Both the position numbers and the translations under genes were made by a program. Below, piece by piece: positions 17,939 through 26,802 of a DNA stretch of 42,996 bases. The first letter of the stretch is position 1. Every line of letters starts with the position of its first letter. The stretch is from an uncultured Lachnospiraceae bacterium (GTDB taxonomy: Bacteria; Bacillota; Clostridia; Lachnospirales; Lachnospiraceae): positions 1-42,996 of the forward strand of contig CANRJF010000013.1 of NCBI GenBank assembly GCA_947630855.1. The letters are read 5' to 3'. The notes beneath the pieces are model-generated. The model was not told the origin of the DNA. It was given only the letters and a program-made list of their open reading frames with translations, and searched no databases.

Positions 17939-19039
17939 TTATAATAACTTCTCAATCTTTTCCTTCTGCTTTTTATCAAATTTATTATTAAGATATATTA
18001 CCTGAATCATAATATCAGACACTTTCGTTTTCTGAAGATATTGCCACTCACTTTCTTTCATTTTTGAATCTCCGCAATGATATAATATTTCCAAAACTTT
18101 ACGATAATGACAAATCAACTCCGGTATCTCCTGTGAAAAATCTTGTAAAAAAGAACATCCACATTTTTCTTCCTCCTGCATAATATAAAGCAATTGTTCG
18201 ATAATGGGCAATTCCTGCTTTACATCAGATAACTCCAGCCTGACATCCGGACGAATCTTTAGCAATTCATAATATAATTCCCTCGCCTGGGCAATGCTTC
18301 CCTGCCTTACCAACTGGGTAATCGCCAGCTTCAATTCAACTGTTTCCGCCTTTTCCGCAGTGACACTAACAGGACATTCATATGCTTTTAATCCCCTGCA
18401 AAGAATCCATACCAACAACAGTTGTTCTGACAAGAAACCATATACCCGTTTATGGTACAAATCATAAGAGCTTACGTCAATTTCTTTCCCTGCTTCCTCG
18501 AATATAGAAAACAGCCACTCGGAATATTCCATAAAAAGTTCTCTTCCTGTCACCATAAGATTACCATAATAACCTTTTGACTGATGAATTGCCTCCTGAA
18601 AGACTGGAAAATCTTTGGGATATAACTTTTGAATTGCCCGACCCACTGCATACAAGTCTTGCACATTATGCGCCTGACTGTACTTTTCTTCATTTGTCCC
18701 CTCAGCTTCTACTGCATTTGACACAATAACATCATACTGCTGCAGCAATACTTCATACTGCTCTTTTGTCAAGAGCTGGCGAGTTCTCCCATCTACAAAA
18801 AAACGCCTGTAATGACAAATGCCTATATAATCCGAATCTTTATCGTTTTTCCAAATCCAATATACTCCTGTCAATTCTCCAAATAAAGAATTTTTATCAG
18901 AAATATTCTCCCCTGTATTATCTCCCAGATAACCTAATTCTTCACTATTCTCTCTTCCTACATGTAATGGAACATAGAGAGTTTTATCCTCAGGTTCCCA
19001 AAATTTTTTATGGGTCATTGTATATATTTTAATAGACAT
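17939..19039 (-). CDS. DUF4422 domain glycosyltransferase-like protein
   Basis: The 366-residue product begins at ATG 19039, preceded by AGGAAGG at five to six bases; the longer upstream frame lacks a ribosome site. Residues 1 to about 230 are DUF4422 (IKIYTMTHKKFWEP, PLHVGREN, GDNTGENIS, ELTGVYWIWKN, IGICHYRRFF), a family found in polysaccharide clusters and regarded as glycosyltransferase-like. The C-terminal 130 residues are helical and hydrophilic, with no second catalytic domain, unlike the paralogue at 10263-11726. It has its own promoter at 19096-19124 and a terminator at 17788-17820, so it may be transcribed mainly as a single gene. Confidence 0.78.
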   Translation of the reverse strand: MSIKIYTMTHKKFWEPEDKTLYVPLHVGRENSEELGYLGDNTGENISDKNSLFGELTGVYWIWKNDKDSDYIGICHYRRFFVDGRTRQLLTKEQYEVLLQQYDVIVSNAVEAEGTNEEKYSQAHNVQDLYAVGRAIQKLYPKDFPVFQEAIHQSKGYYGNLMVTGRELFMEYSEWLFSIFEEAGKEIDVSSYDLYHKRVYGFLSEQLLLVWILCRGLKAYECPVSVTAEKAETVELKLAITQLVRQGSIAQARELYYELLKIRPDVRLELSDVKQELPIIEQLLYIMQEEEKCGCSFLQDFSQEIPELICHYRKVLEILYHCGDSKMKESEWQYLQKTKVSDIMIQVIYLNNKFDKKQKEKIEKLL

Positions 19040-19095
19040 ATTAATCCTTCCTGATGCTACATAACTCAAAAACATCCATTAACCTAACCATTAAC

Positions 19096-19124
19096 ATAAT
19101 ACGTCTTTCCATCATAGAAATCAA
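19096..19124 (-). promoter_or_regulatory. Sigma-A type promoter for the DUF4422 gene
   Basis: On the minus strand TTGATT (19119-19124), a 17-base spacer and TATTAT (19096-19101) are followed after about 50 bases by the AGGAAGG ribosome site and ATG at 19039. It marks a new transcription unit downstream of the LicD gene. Confidence 0.6.
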
Positions 19125-19391
19125 TTATTTTTTGAAAAATGTGCATCCAAAAGATACACAGTTGAACAGGTGAATTTACTATGAATAAAATTATTATTTT
19201 TGAATCACAAATTGATTCCTTGCGTACTCTTGCCAATGCAGATATCAAGGTGCATATTTATGGACTGCAAACAAAAAAACCTTATTCTGCAATGCTCAAC
19301 AATAGATGCAATTCCTGAACTAAATCTTCTTTCTTAGCAGCGCTACTGCTTACCCCGTTCTCTCCATCTCCTATGGGAGGGTAATGAATGT
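19125..19391 (+). other. Gene-poor stretch with one small plus-strand reading frame
   Basis: No recognisable gene is present between the LicD stop (19392) and the promoter at 19096-19124. The plus strand holds a 45-codon frame at 19181-19318 (MNKIIIFESQIDSLRTLANA at its start) with AGGTGA nine bases before the ATG, but no clear promoter and no known family. The minus strand has an overlapping open frame without a start codon, just after the LicD stop, reading YPPIGDGENGV then KKEDLVQELHLLL. Either may be a decayed gene piece. No terminator with a T-run was found after the LicD gene. Confidence 0.3.
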
Positions 19392-21230
19392 TCAGTTATC
19401 CTTACTAAAAATTTTCCCTTCCCATATCTTTCTGGTTTTTTCTCCCGTATATTCTACAAGTTTTTCAATATACAGTTTTTGCATATTGGCTGACTGGACA
19501 TAGACTTTGTCCGCATACGCAAGCCCCGGCACATTACAATAATACTGCATCAAAGAATATGCCCTGTCTTCTTTATGAAACTCATTCAGTACAAAATAAG
19601 GAATATAAATCAAACATTCTGTATAATCCTGCAAAACCCTGCTGTAAAAACAATTTTCCACACTTACAGCCAAATTGTATTCATCATATGGATTCTGTAT
19701 AATGATACAATCAGGACAATGAAGCGCAAAATCAAATGATTGATAAGATGTGACAGGAATATGAGAGGGAAACATTTTTGATTCATCATGAATCTGTGTA
19801 AAATTTCCAAGATAGTCCTTGTCATAATAAGGAATTGGAATAACATACACATCACAGTTCATATCTGCAGCAAATTTTTCATATACTTCTTCCAATGTAT
19901 TCCAATGGCTGGCCTTATATGGCAGAAAAACAATTTCTTTTCTTCCGGTAACCTCCAAATACAAACTATCACTGATATATCCCAAAAGTTCTTCCATTCG
20001 ACCTGCCAACACAGCCACATCTGCTTTTCCTGTACCTAATGCTTCATAAATCTCATATACTAACTCACAATACTGCTCTAAGTATGATATAGTCTTTAAT
20101 CCACTGCCCTTCGCATCTTCTATTAATGTCCCAAGTTCTATGGCTGACTGCTGTGTGTGAATGAGCATATCTTCCATATTTTCACTTATAAAATTCTCCT
20201 GCAAGCCAATCAAAACCTTTTTAAATTCCTGCTGCGTCTCATTAGCAATATATTTCAGGCTCCCTTCTCTTTTAGGCTTTTGTCTGTTCATCATTTCTTC
20301 TTTAAACCGAAATCCAGGTATCTCAAAATCCAATACCTCCTCCAACTGTTTTCTCGATTTATGAAAAAAGGGATATTGATGACTTGCCGAACTTAAAACA
20401 GGACGCATATAATCCCCATATTGTTCACACAGCACATTATGGTATTCAGCCGGTACAGGCACAAATGTATTTTCAAAAGGAAGATACGTACATTCTAAAA
20501 ACCAATCTTTCGGCATCCACAATCTTCCTTCTATTCCATAAGGCATCATTTCTGCCACCATCTGAGATTCATTTTCTTTAAACATTGCAAACAGCGCTTC
20601 TACCAACTGATAAAGCTGCATTTTTAATGTTGCCTCTTCCTGACGATAATCAATTGTCACATGGCATAATTCTTCAATACGAGATATATGGTCACGAAGG
20701 TTATCTCCCTGCATATCTGGTGTGCCAATGGCATCTGCCGCTGCAAGCACATATTTTGCAGCCGTTTGTCTTAATTTTTCCTCTTCCAGATCTGCTGCAA
20801 TATAATCCAGTATAAAAATATCAATTCCTGCTATATAAGGGAATCCGTTATACTTTTTTAAATGTTCCTCTTCAAAACATATTTGAGGTTTTGCCACAAC
20901 ATTAGCTAAAAAATTCCAGCAGTTTTGGTGCGCTTTATAATTAATCACATCATAGTCCGCCGGCAGTTCATCCTTTACCTGTAAAAAATGCTCAAAATCC
21001 TTCCGAAGCATCGAAATATCAATATCATCATCCCAGGGAATAAACCCATGGTGGCGCACTGCCCCCAACAAAGTGCCCCAATGTGCAAAATAAGTGATTC
21101 CATGTCGCCGGCAAAGCTTATCCACTTCACTTAAAACCTCTAATTCCGCTGCCCAGGCACGCTTCATAATACTTGGCACAAAATACCCTTCCCTCACTTC
21201 ATCTTCCAGATATGAATTAAATAATTTCAT
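19392..21230 (-). CDS. LicD-family transferase fused to a glycerophosphotransferase-like N-terminal half
   Basis: The product has 612 residues from ATG at 21230 (AGGAGG ten bases upstream). Residues about 30-300 form a LicD domain: CRRHGITYFAHWGTLLGAVR, then HGFIPWDDDIDISM with the acidic DDDID metal site at 67-71. LicD proteins transfer phosphocholine or similar phospho-groups from CDP-linked donors to sugars. After a helical linker, residues from about 430 (HWNTLEEVYEKF, YVIPIPYYDKDYLGNF, NPYDEYNLAVSV, YIPYFVLNEF) match the N-terminal part of CDP-glycerol glycerophosphotransferase-like proteins. The protein stops shortly after KIWEGKI, where relatives as I recall them continue into the catalytic half. 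The second module is therefore probably incomplete or a binding domain. Confidence 0.78.
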   Translation of the reverse strand: MKLFNSYLEDEVREGYFVPSIMKRAWAAELEVLSEVDKLCRRHGITYFAHWGTLLGAVRHHGFIPWDDDIDISMLRKDFEHFLQVKDELPADYDVINYKAHQNCWNFLANVVAKPQICFEEEHLKKYNGFPYIAGIDIFILDYIAADLEEEKLRQTAAKYVLAAADAIGTPDMQGDNLRDHISRIEELCHVTIDYRQEEATLKMQLYQLVEALFAMFKENESQMVAEMMPYGIEGRLWMPKDWFLECTYLPFENTFVPVPAEYHNVLCEQYGDYMRPVLSSASHQYPFFHKSRKQLEEVLDFEIPGFRFKEEMMNRQKPKREGSLKYIANETQQEFKKVLIGLQENFISENMEDMLIHTQQSAIELGTLIEDAKGSGLKTISYLEQYCELVYEIYEALGTGKADVAVLAGRMEELLGYISDSLYLEVTGRKEIVFLPYKASHWNTLEEVYEKFAADMNCDVYVIPIPYYDKDYLGNFTQIHDESKMFPSHIPVTSYQSFDFALHCPDCIIIQNPYDEYNLAVSVENCFYSRVLQDYTECLIYIPYFVLNEFHKEDRAYSLMQYYCNVPGLAYADKVYVQSANMQKLYIEKLVEYTGEKTRKIWEGKIFSKDN

Positions 21231-21298
21231 TGCAGCAATTCCTCCTCTAGTTCTCTGGCTTTTGTCTGTCATGTATGATATTGCCAGTTTATAAAATT

Positions 21299-22477
21299 CT
21301 ATCTCTGCTGAGGAATAATGATATTATCAATAATATACTTTGCCACATCGTCAATTTCTTCAAAATGAACGCACTTTGGAATAGTTACATTAAATGCATC
21401 TGAAACCTTCTGCACAAGATGACTTGTATATGTCAACTCTCCATTCTCAACATTTTCAACTCCATCCAGAGCAATCGACTTGCGGTTTGCTTCACGCATT
21501 TCTTCCAAAGTAAATACAGACGTGTCGATATAACTCCTAAGCTTATCTCCGGTGGCATCAATTTGTACCGGATAACCACCAATCTCTCCCAATGCGCCTG
21601 GAGAAAATATTCTTCTGCTTTCTCTCCTTCTAACACAATCAATAACAGACGTAATAATATCGTAATTGCTGGAAGCATTCATCATATTTCGTTTCTCATC
21701 TGTGGGCATTGCAATGCTGCATCTTCTAAAAATTTCATTTTGCTCAACCGAAAGTTCTTCTCCTTTATAATAAACCTTTAAAAGCTGCGGCATCCCTTCT
21801 GTCTGACCCTCTTTGCTAATCACCACATCATGAAAATGCGATGTTGCAAACATCACATCCACATTCCAGAAATCTTCAATCTTCTTCAAATCTGCAATTG
21901 CATATTTAATACGGGGAATCAAATGGTTCATATTTCCGCTGCCGAAGTCAGGATATGGCTTTCCTGCAGTTTTCATCCATGGAATCACTGCATCAGAATA
22001 AGAAGTATTAATAACAATTCCACACATATCTGCAATTTCACACGCCGCCATAATGTTTTTAATATACTTAACCGCCAAAGGAGCCCATATTCCATATGCC
22101 CGCAGATTTTTCCATGAAATTGTACCATATTTCAAGCCTGAATAGACTCTGCTGGAATTTACAATAAAATCCGGCTTGTATTTCCTGATACAAAGCGCAA
22201 GCTGCTCTATATTGTTAAAATCAACACCGCTTTCTATCACAATCTGGGAACGATTTAAGTGACGTATCAATGCGCTGATTTTAACTATATTTACACTATT
22301 CTCCATCTTTTGGGCATTTCGGCCTACCACAACAATTTTTATCGACTCGTCATTTCTGCTCACGAGAAAATCAAGAAGGTATGTCCCTACACTTCCCAAT
22401 CCCATAATCATGACAGTAATTTGATTCTTTTCAATATGTTCTTTTACAAGCTGTAAGCGTTCTTCTAAATTTTTCAT
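21299..22477 (-). CDS. NAD(P)-binding Rossmann protein of unknown function
   Basis: The 392-residue soluble protein has a clear dinucleotide-binding start, VMIMGLGSVGTYLLDFLVSR, followed by a basic residue at the end of strand two (VVVGRNAQK), which favours NADP. Later segments (KPDFIVNSSRVYSGLKYG, VINTSYSDAVIPWM, SPGALGEIGGYPVQID) are well defined, but I cannot assign them to a known dehydrogenase family; a saccharopine- or homoserine-dehydrogenase-like fold is possible. It lies between the metallophosphoesterase and LicD genes and is codirectional with both. It could make a nucleotide-linked or phospho-donor precursor for LicD. ATG at 22477 and GTG at 22486 are both possible starts. Confidence 0.65.
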   Translation of the reverse strand: MKNLEERLQLVKEHIEKNQITVMIMGLGSVGTYLLDFLVSRNDESIKIVVVGRNAQKMENSVNIVKISALIRHLNRSQIVIESGVDFNNIEQLALCIRKYKPDFIVNSSRVYSGLKYGTISWKNLRAYGIWAPLAVKYIKNIMAACEIADMCGIVINTSYSDAVIPWMKTAGKPYPDFGSGNMNHLIPRIKYAIADLKKIEDFWNVDVMFATSHFHDVVISKEGQTEGMPQLLKVYYKGEELSVEQNEIFRRCSIAMPTDEKRNMMNASSNYDIITSVIDCVRRRESRRIFSPGALGEIGGYPVQIDATGDKLRSYIDTSVFTLEEMREANRKSIALDGVENVENGELTYTSHLVQKVSDAFNVTIPKCVHFEEIDDVAKYIIDNIIIPQQR

Positions 22478-22537
22478 CTCTATCACTCTTTCTATGTCTT
22501 TATATTGTCAGTTCCTTGCACGACATTTAATATTTTC

Positions 22538-23269
22538 TTACACTCCTAATGTTAAACGTTCTTTATAGAAATCATTTACATATCCGTGGTATGCCTCCTG
22601 TTCCTTCTCAATATTATAATAAATTTTCCTCATATCAATCTGTTCTGTATTTGTATCTAAGATACAATATTGAGCCATAGGATTTAAATTTCTTGGCTGC
22701 CCAACAGAACCTGGATTTATAAAAACTGTTTTCTTCTTATTACGCATCTTAGGATTATCCACCGGATAAAATACTTCAAAACAGTGAGGCAAATGGGAAT
22801 GTCCGGAAAACACATAATCATACTGTTGATATTTTGTTGAATTTTCTCCAGGATAAATCGCTTTCCAATATGTATCCTCCAGACTTCCATGAATAGCTAA
22901 ACTCCTTTTTTCTCCTATCAAAAACTCCGATATTCCTGTATTCTGTTGTATCTTTATAATATAATCCCAGCTCTTCTGATTTAATGCAGACCGGGTATAC
23001 CTGGCACATTCTCTGCCCCGCTCTGATGAAAATCTGCTATAATTTTCTTCTATAATTGCCTGCTCATGATTACCCCATATGTTACATAGTAAAGGATATT
23101 TTAATTGTTGCATGATTTCTATCACTTCATTAGAATGCATGCCGTAATCAATCAAATCACCCAGACAAACCATTCCCTCTATGTTTTCATTTTTCAACGA
23201 ATCCACTATACTAACAAGGGCCTCCCTGTTTCCGTGAATATCTGACAAAACTGCTATTTTAATATCCAT
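22538..23269 (-). CDS. Calcineurin-like metallophosphoesterase
   Basis: The 243-residue protein shows the metallophosphoesterase metal motifs in order: VLSDIHGNREAL (D-x-H), VCLGDLIDYG (GD), IWGNHEQAI (GNHE), and FSGHSHLPH (GHSH), followed by FINPGSVGQPRN. This resembles the YfcE/MJ0936 group of small phosphodiesterases. The substrate is unknown; a sugar phosphate, cyclic nucleotide or phosphodiester donor is possible. A promoter at 23303-23331 lies within the longer open frame, which excludes the distal start and supports ATG at 23269. It is the first gene of a new unit that continues into the Rossmann protein and LicD genes. Confidence 0.82.
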   Translation of the reverse strand: MDIKIAVLSDIHGNREALVSIVDSLKNENIEGMVCLGDLIDYGMHSNEVIEIMQQLKYPLLCNIWGNHEQAIIEENYSRFSSERGRECARYTRSALNQKSWDYIIKIQQNTGISEFLIGEKRSLAIHGSLEDTYWKAIYPGENSTKYQQYDYVFSGHSHLPHCFEVFYPVDNPKMRNKKKTVFINPGSVGQPRNLNPMAQYCILDTNTEQIDMRKIYYNIEKEQEAYHGYVNDFYKERLTLGV

Positions 23270-23302
23270 CACCTGCACTCTCAAAAATTTAATACTAAAA
23301 TT

Positions 23303-23331
23303 ATCATAACCTCTTTGTTTATGAAAGTCAA
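23303..23331 (-). promoter_or_regulatory. Strong sigma-A promoter starting the metallophosphoesterase-LicD unit
   Basis: On the minus strand TTGACT (23326-23331), an exact 17-base spacer and TATGAT (23303-23308) are followed by ATG at 23269. It lies just after the intrinsic terminator at 23390-23424, so transcription is reset between the legionaminic operon and the glycosyltransferase part. Confidence 0.75.
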
Positions 23332-23389
23332 TAATATAAAAATGCCCTGGCACTTGACACATATTCTGCTATTGCATTGATAGAGTATA

Positions 23390-23424
23390 GAAGAAAAAGC
23401 AGAAAAGATATTTCTCTTTTCTGC
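23390..23424 (-). terminator. Strong intrinsic terminator ending the legionaminic-acid operon
   Basis: On the minus strand GCAGAAAAGA and TCTTTTCTGC form a perfect ten-base-pair stem (23399-23424) around a GAAATA loop, directly followed by TTTTTCTT. It lies about 45 bases after the legF stop codon at 23469. Confidence 0.85.
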
Positions 23425-23468
23425 CTCACTTCTGTTTTGTGGTATTTATTGTTTCTACAAACTTAAAT

Positions 23469-24218
23469 CTAAATATTACATTTAACTTCCCTATAACTTT
23501 CATCTGTTTCAAACAAATATCCTGCTATCACTTCCATCAGGGCAAAATCATCTTCATAATCCAAATCCAGTACCCCGGTATCTTTCATCTCAATACATTC
23601 ACAGTATCCGTCCAAAACCCCTTTTCCAGTCATTAAATATTCAGGAGAATATGCATAAAGAGAGGCATTCATATCAAAAACTTCCGGTGCCTGCTGTCTT
23701 GATGTAAAGTCGGATTCTACCACCCGTTTAAACCCATGCTCCGTCTTTTTTACCTGATTAAAATAAGGATTTCTCCTTGCAATTGTAACGGAAGTGGTCA
23801 CATCTGCATTTGTTTCCAAGTGCTTTTTTATCAATTTTTCTATATCATCTACCGTTCTTAAAGGAGATGTAATATCTAAATCTACAACCATATCATAACC
23901 TTTTCCCATCCGGTTTTTCATTTGAAAAAAGCAGTCCCTGATAACTTCAATCTTTCCAGTAACATCATCACAAAGTTCCGGCTTCCGTTTTATTATCTCT
24001 ACTTTCCGAAGAGGATTTTTTTCCATCATTTCCATTAATTCCATACTGTCTGTATTGACTACAATATCATAATCAATCTCTGTTTCTGTTTTTTTTAAGA
24101 AAAGGTCGATTGCAGAAACCGAATAATAAGGCAATGGTTTTCCCACAAAACTTCTGATATTTTTATTTTTAATGCCCTTTGAACCAGCCCTTCCGCATAT
24201 TGTAAATAAAATTCTCAT
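23469..24218 (-). CDS. legF: CMP-N,N'-diacetyllegionaminic acid synthase
   Basis: The 249-residue protein belongs to the acylneuraminate cytidylyltransferase family and would activate the nonulosonic acid with CTP. The nucleotide-binding opening is RILFTICGRAGSKGIKNKN; VVNTDS, RKPELCDD, DLDITSPLRTVDDIE and RRNPYFNQV follow. Length and motifs match LegF/NeuA-type enzymes. It is the last gene of the leg operon, one base after the Gfo/Idh gene stop and before the terminator at 23390-23424, which supports the Leg assignment over sialic acid. A second, divergent NeuA-like gene at 40752-41414 presumably activates a different sugar. Confidence 0.88.
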   Translation of the reverse strand: MRILFTICGRAGSKGIKNKNIRSFVGKPLPYYSVSAIDLFLKKTETEIDYDIVVNTDSMELMEMMEKNPLRKVEIIKRKPELCDDVTGKIEVIRDCFFQMKNRMGKGYDMVVDLDITSPLRTVDDIEKLIKKHLETNADVTTSVTIARRNPYFNQVKKTEHGFKRVVESDFTSRQQAPEVFDMNASLYAYSPEYLMTGKGVLDGYCECIEMKDTGVLDLDYEDDFALMEVIAGYLFETDESYREVKCNI

Positions 24219-24219
24219 G

Positions 24220-25182
24220 TCAATCTATTACCCCCTGTGTTAATTGCAGGACTCTGGCTGCATGTTCAATACTGCTGTCATTTTCTGCATCTTTGCTTAT
24301 CATATCCAGAAAATGTTCTAATTCCCGAATCTGATAATCATCTCTTTCTTCCTTAAAATCCAACTGTTTTCCTGACTTCAAATAGGTGAGCCTGCTATTG
24401 GCAATATCACCAAGAATTGTTTCATCTTTTGTAAATATTAATATTTCCCGAATGGTTTTTCTCCCAAAATAATCCAAATGCAGTTCCACAATTTTGTCTC
24501 CATAATCAGCCATATAAACTGCATAATCATCACTGTCTATTTCTAAATCGGACTTTTTTCCTGACATATAATTTACTTTTTGTGGATTTCCAAAAAGATA
24601 CGTCAAATAATCCCACTCATGGATTAAATCTATGCTGACCCCACCTCCCATGGACTTATGGGCACTGTATGATTCTCTGTAATCTGTTCCCGGTCTCCAG
24701 TCCGGAAGATAACTGGAAGAAATACTTCTCACACAAAAAATATCATCTGTATGTACATTTTCTTTTATATACTGAATTACCGCATTGTACCTCAAAGGAC
24801 ATGCCACGTAATAAACCGCATTCTCTTTTTGCTTTAAAGTCTGAATCTGATTTAACTGGGAAACTGAACAAACAGGCTTTTCAATAAAAAAATTTCTGGC
24901 GAAATGTGTTAAGTTATCCAGTGCATCTAAATGATACTCCGTTGGATTTGTTATAAATATAATATCGTATATCGTTTTTATCTGGCTGTAATCTGTATAA
25001 ATATGACTAAAACCATATTTATCATTGTCATCATGAGCCATATGTCTCAGGGAATCTATTTTCAAGGTTATACTTCTTTTAGCGCATATTTTCTTTAAAT
25101 TGCGTATGTGGCGTTTTGCAATGGAACCAATGCCAACAAAACACACACTTAATTCTTTCATATTTCCAAAACACCCTTTCAC
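24220..25182 (-). CDS. Gfo/Idh/MocA family oxidoreductase
   Basis: The 320-residue protein has the N-terminal Rossmann motif SVCFVGIGSIAKRHIRNL, the conserved EKP motif (FFIEKPVCS) near residue 100, and the C-terminal domain with GGGVSIDLIHEWDYLTYLFG. This family carries out NAD(P)-dependent oxidation or reduction of sugars. It lies between a PIG-L deacetylase and legF, so a role in forming or modifying the legionaminic precursor is likely. Comparable oxidoreductase genes occur in the Campylobacter ptm/leg locus. GTG at 25182 has AGAGGA at good spacing; ATG at 25161 is an alternative. A second member is at 28005-28985. Confidence 0.82.
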   Translation of the reverse strand: MKGCFGNMKELSVCFVGIGSIAKRHIRNLKKICAKRSITLKIDSLRHMAHDDNDKYGFSHIYTDYSQIKTIYDIIFITNPTEYHLDALDNLTHFARNFFIEKPVCSVSQLNQIQTLKQKENAVYYVACPLRYNAVIQYIKENVHTDDIFCVRSISSSYLPDWRPGTDYRESYSAHKSMGGGVSIDLIHEWDYLTYLFGNPQKVNYMSGKKSDLEIDSDDYAVYMADYGDKIVELHLDYFGRKTIREILIFTKDETILGDIANSRLTYLKSGKQLDFKEERDDYQIRELEHFLDMISKDAENDSSIEHAARVLQLTQGVID

Positions 25183-25250
25183 ATTATGTATATCCTCTTT
25201 TTGATTTTAACTTACATATAATATCATTCCATTTAAAATACAAATGCTGT

Positions 25251-25913
25251 CTATATCACCATTTTAATTATTCGAAATCCTTCTGCATATTTCACACCGG
25301 ATGCTGCCCCTCTGGCTAGTGCAAGTGCCTTTGTAGCCTCCAGGCTTCTGGGAAATGGAGGTTTAGCAATTTCCGTATCATATAATTGCAAAATTTCTAA
25401 TTTTTTTTCTAAAAAATCACTGACATCCACAAACAGATTTGGAACAAAATACCCCTCTGGTTTTCCATAATCTGTCTCTGATAATATCTCCATAGTTGTA
25501 ATTGTTTTTATGGAAGGATGCCTGAAAATTTTTGAACATGAAATAGCACAGTCATAGACAACCCTATGGTCTGAATGTATATCATTATAATCTGGAAGAA
25601 TTATCCACTCTGGTGTAACTTTGGCAAAAAAATTATTTATTCCATCCAGCACTTCCCGTTGTGAAGTCTTATTTCCTAAAGTAGCCGGTGGAAAATTCAA
25701 GTTAAGTATATCATCAAATCCAAATGCCTCTACAACACGGTTTACCTGACGTTTCCGTTTATTAACAAAATCTGTATCCCATCCCGCATCTTTGCTAACA
25801 GCCGTGATATTCAGCCAGTAAATCTGATGCCCTTCTTTTTTTAATCGCAGCAACGTCCCTCCTGCCCCCAATGTTTCATCGTCCTGATGGGGTGATACTA
25901 CTACTATTTTCAT
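25251..25913 (-). CDS. PIG-L family N-deacetylase
   Basis: The 220-residue protein is of the LmbE/PIG-L type: zinc-binding PHQDDE at 8-13 with GAGGTLLRL after it, and the second metal motif HSDH at 113-116. Members hydrolyse N-acetyl groups from N-acetylglucosamine-type sugars. The gene overlaps the formyltransferase-like gene by four bases (ATGA), so the two are translated together. Removing an acetyl group and installing another acyl group would form a natural pair of reactions. The likely substrate is the legionaminic acid or a precursor, by context. It is cytoplasmic, with no signal peptide. Confidence 0.85.
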   Translation of the reverse strand: MKIVVVSPHQDDETLGAGGTLLRLKKEGHQIYWLNITAVSKDAGWDTDFVNKRKRQVNRVVEAFGFDDILNLNFPPATLGNKTSQREVLDGINNFFAKVTPEWIILPDYNDIHSDHRVVYDCAISCSKIFRHPSIKTITTMEILSETDYGKPEGYFVPNLFVDVSDFLEKKLEILQLYDTEIAKPPFPRSLEATKALALARGAASGVKYAEGFRIIKMVI

Positions 25914-26800
25914 GGCAGAAAATATTCTCCCTTCTTAATATCTATTGCATCACATTCTAAAACCCGAATAACATTATCCCCTGTCTTTACATCAAAACTT
26001 CCGTCTTGGTAAACTTCTATGATTTTTCCTGGCTCTATATTTTCAAATCCATCTCTTTCTATCTCGCAGACCTTCCAGACCTTATACTCTCTGCCATCAA
26101 ACTCTATATGTGCTCCCGGATATGGTCTTGTGAGACTTCTGACTAAATTGTAAATTGACCTGCCAGACATCCGGAAATCTATTTTCCCATCATCTATCCC
26201 TCGTTTTCTCCATGCATTCCCCTTATTTGAAGACTGACGCTTAGTAACAAGGGAATCACATTCTAAACCTCTTACCAGTTCCTCCACTTGTTCTCTGGCA
26301 ACCTCCATTATTTTACTATATAAAGTATTTGCATCATCTTCATATGAGATTTTTATACTTCTCTGTAACAAAATATCCCCTGTATCCGCATTTTTATCTA
26401 TTTTAAAAAATGTAGATGCAGTATTCTTAAGTCCAAGAGCTAATGCCCACACAATTGGATGTCTTCCCCTATTGTATGGCAGTTCTGCCGGATGAAATCC
26501 AATCATTCCTTTGGGAAATTCATCTATTATATTTTTCTGGATTAATTGTGACCATCCAAAACAAAATCCTACATCTGCATGAATTTTTCTGATAAAACGA
26601 ATGCTCTCCTCATCATTCACATTTTTAACATATTGATATTTAATTCCCTTCTCCTCACACAAAGGCGCAAGATCTTTAAAGTCAGAATGAAAAGCAGATT
26701 GACTTTTGGTAATCACACCCGCTATATCTGCATGAACTTCCAGTAATTTGTCTAACAAAATATAGGAAGACTGCACGCATCCAATAAAAAGAATTCTCAA
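25910..26800 (-). CDS. Formyltransferase-family protein (sugar N-formyltransferase candidate)
   Basis: The 296-residue protein has the formyl_trans_N fold (GFHPAELPYNRG at 101-112, ADTGDI at 138-143) and a C-terminal FMT-like domain (SLTRPYPGAHI; AIDIKKGEYFLP). Family enzymes move a formyl group from 10-formyl-tetrahydrofolate to an amine. In methionyl-tRNA and sugar formyltransferases the catalytic triad is Asn-His-Asp; here the Asn position two residues before His103 is Gly101, while His103 and Asp139 are present. The start is TTG at 26800, supported by GGAGG seven bases upstream, and the gene begins two bases after the legG stop. Context suggests acylation of a deacetylated legionaminic-type amino sugar. 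Confidence 0.8.
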   Translation of the reverse strand: MRILFIGCVQSSYILLDKLLEVHADIAGVITKSQSAFHSDFKDLAPLCEEKGIKYQYVKNVNDEESIRFIRKIHADVGFCFGWSQLIQKNIIDEFPKGMIGFHPAELPYNRGRHPIVWALALGLKNTASTFFKIDKNADTGDILLQRSIKISYEDDANTLYSKIMEVAREQVEELVRGLECDSLVTKRQSSNKGNAWRKRGIDDGKIDFRMSGRSIYNLVRSLTRPYPGAHIEFDGREYKVWKVCEIERDGFENIEPGKIIEVYQDGSFDVKTGDNVIRVLECDAIDIKKGEYFLP

Positions 26801-26802
26801 AC

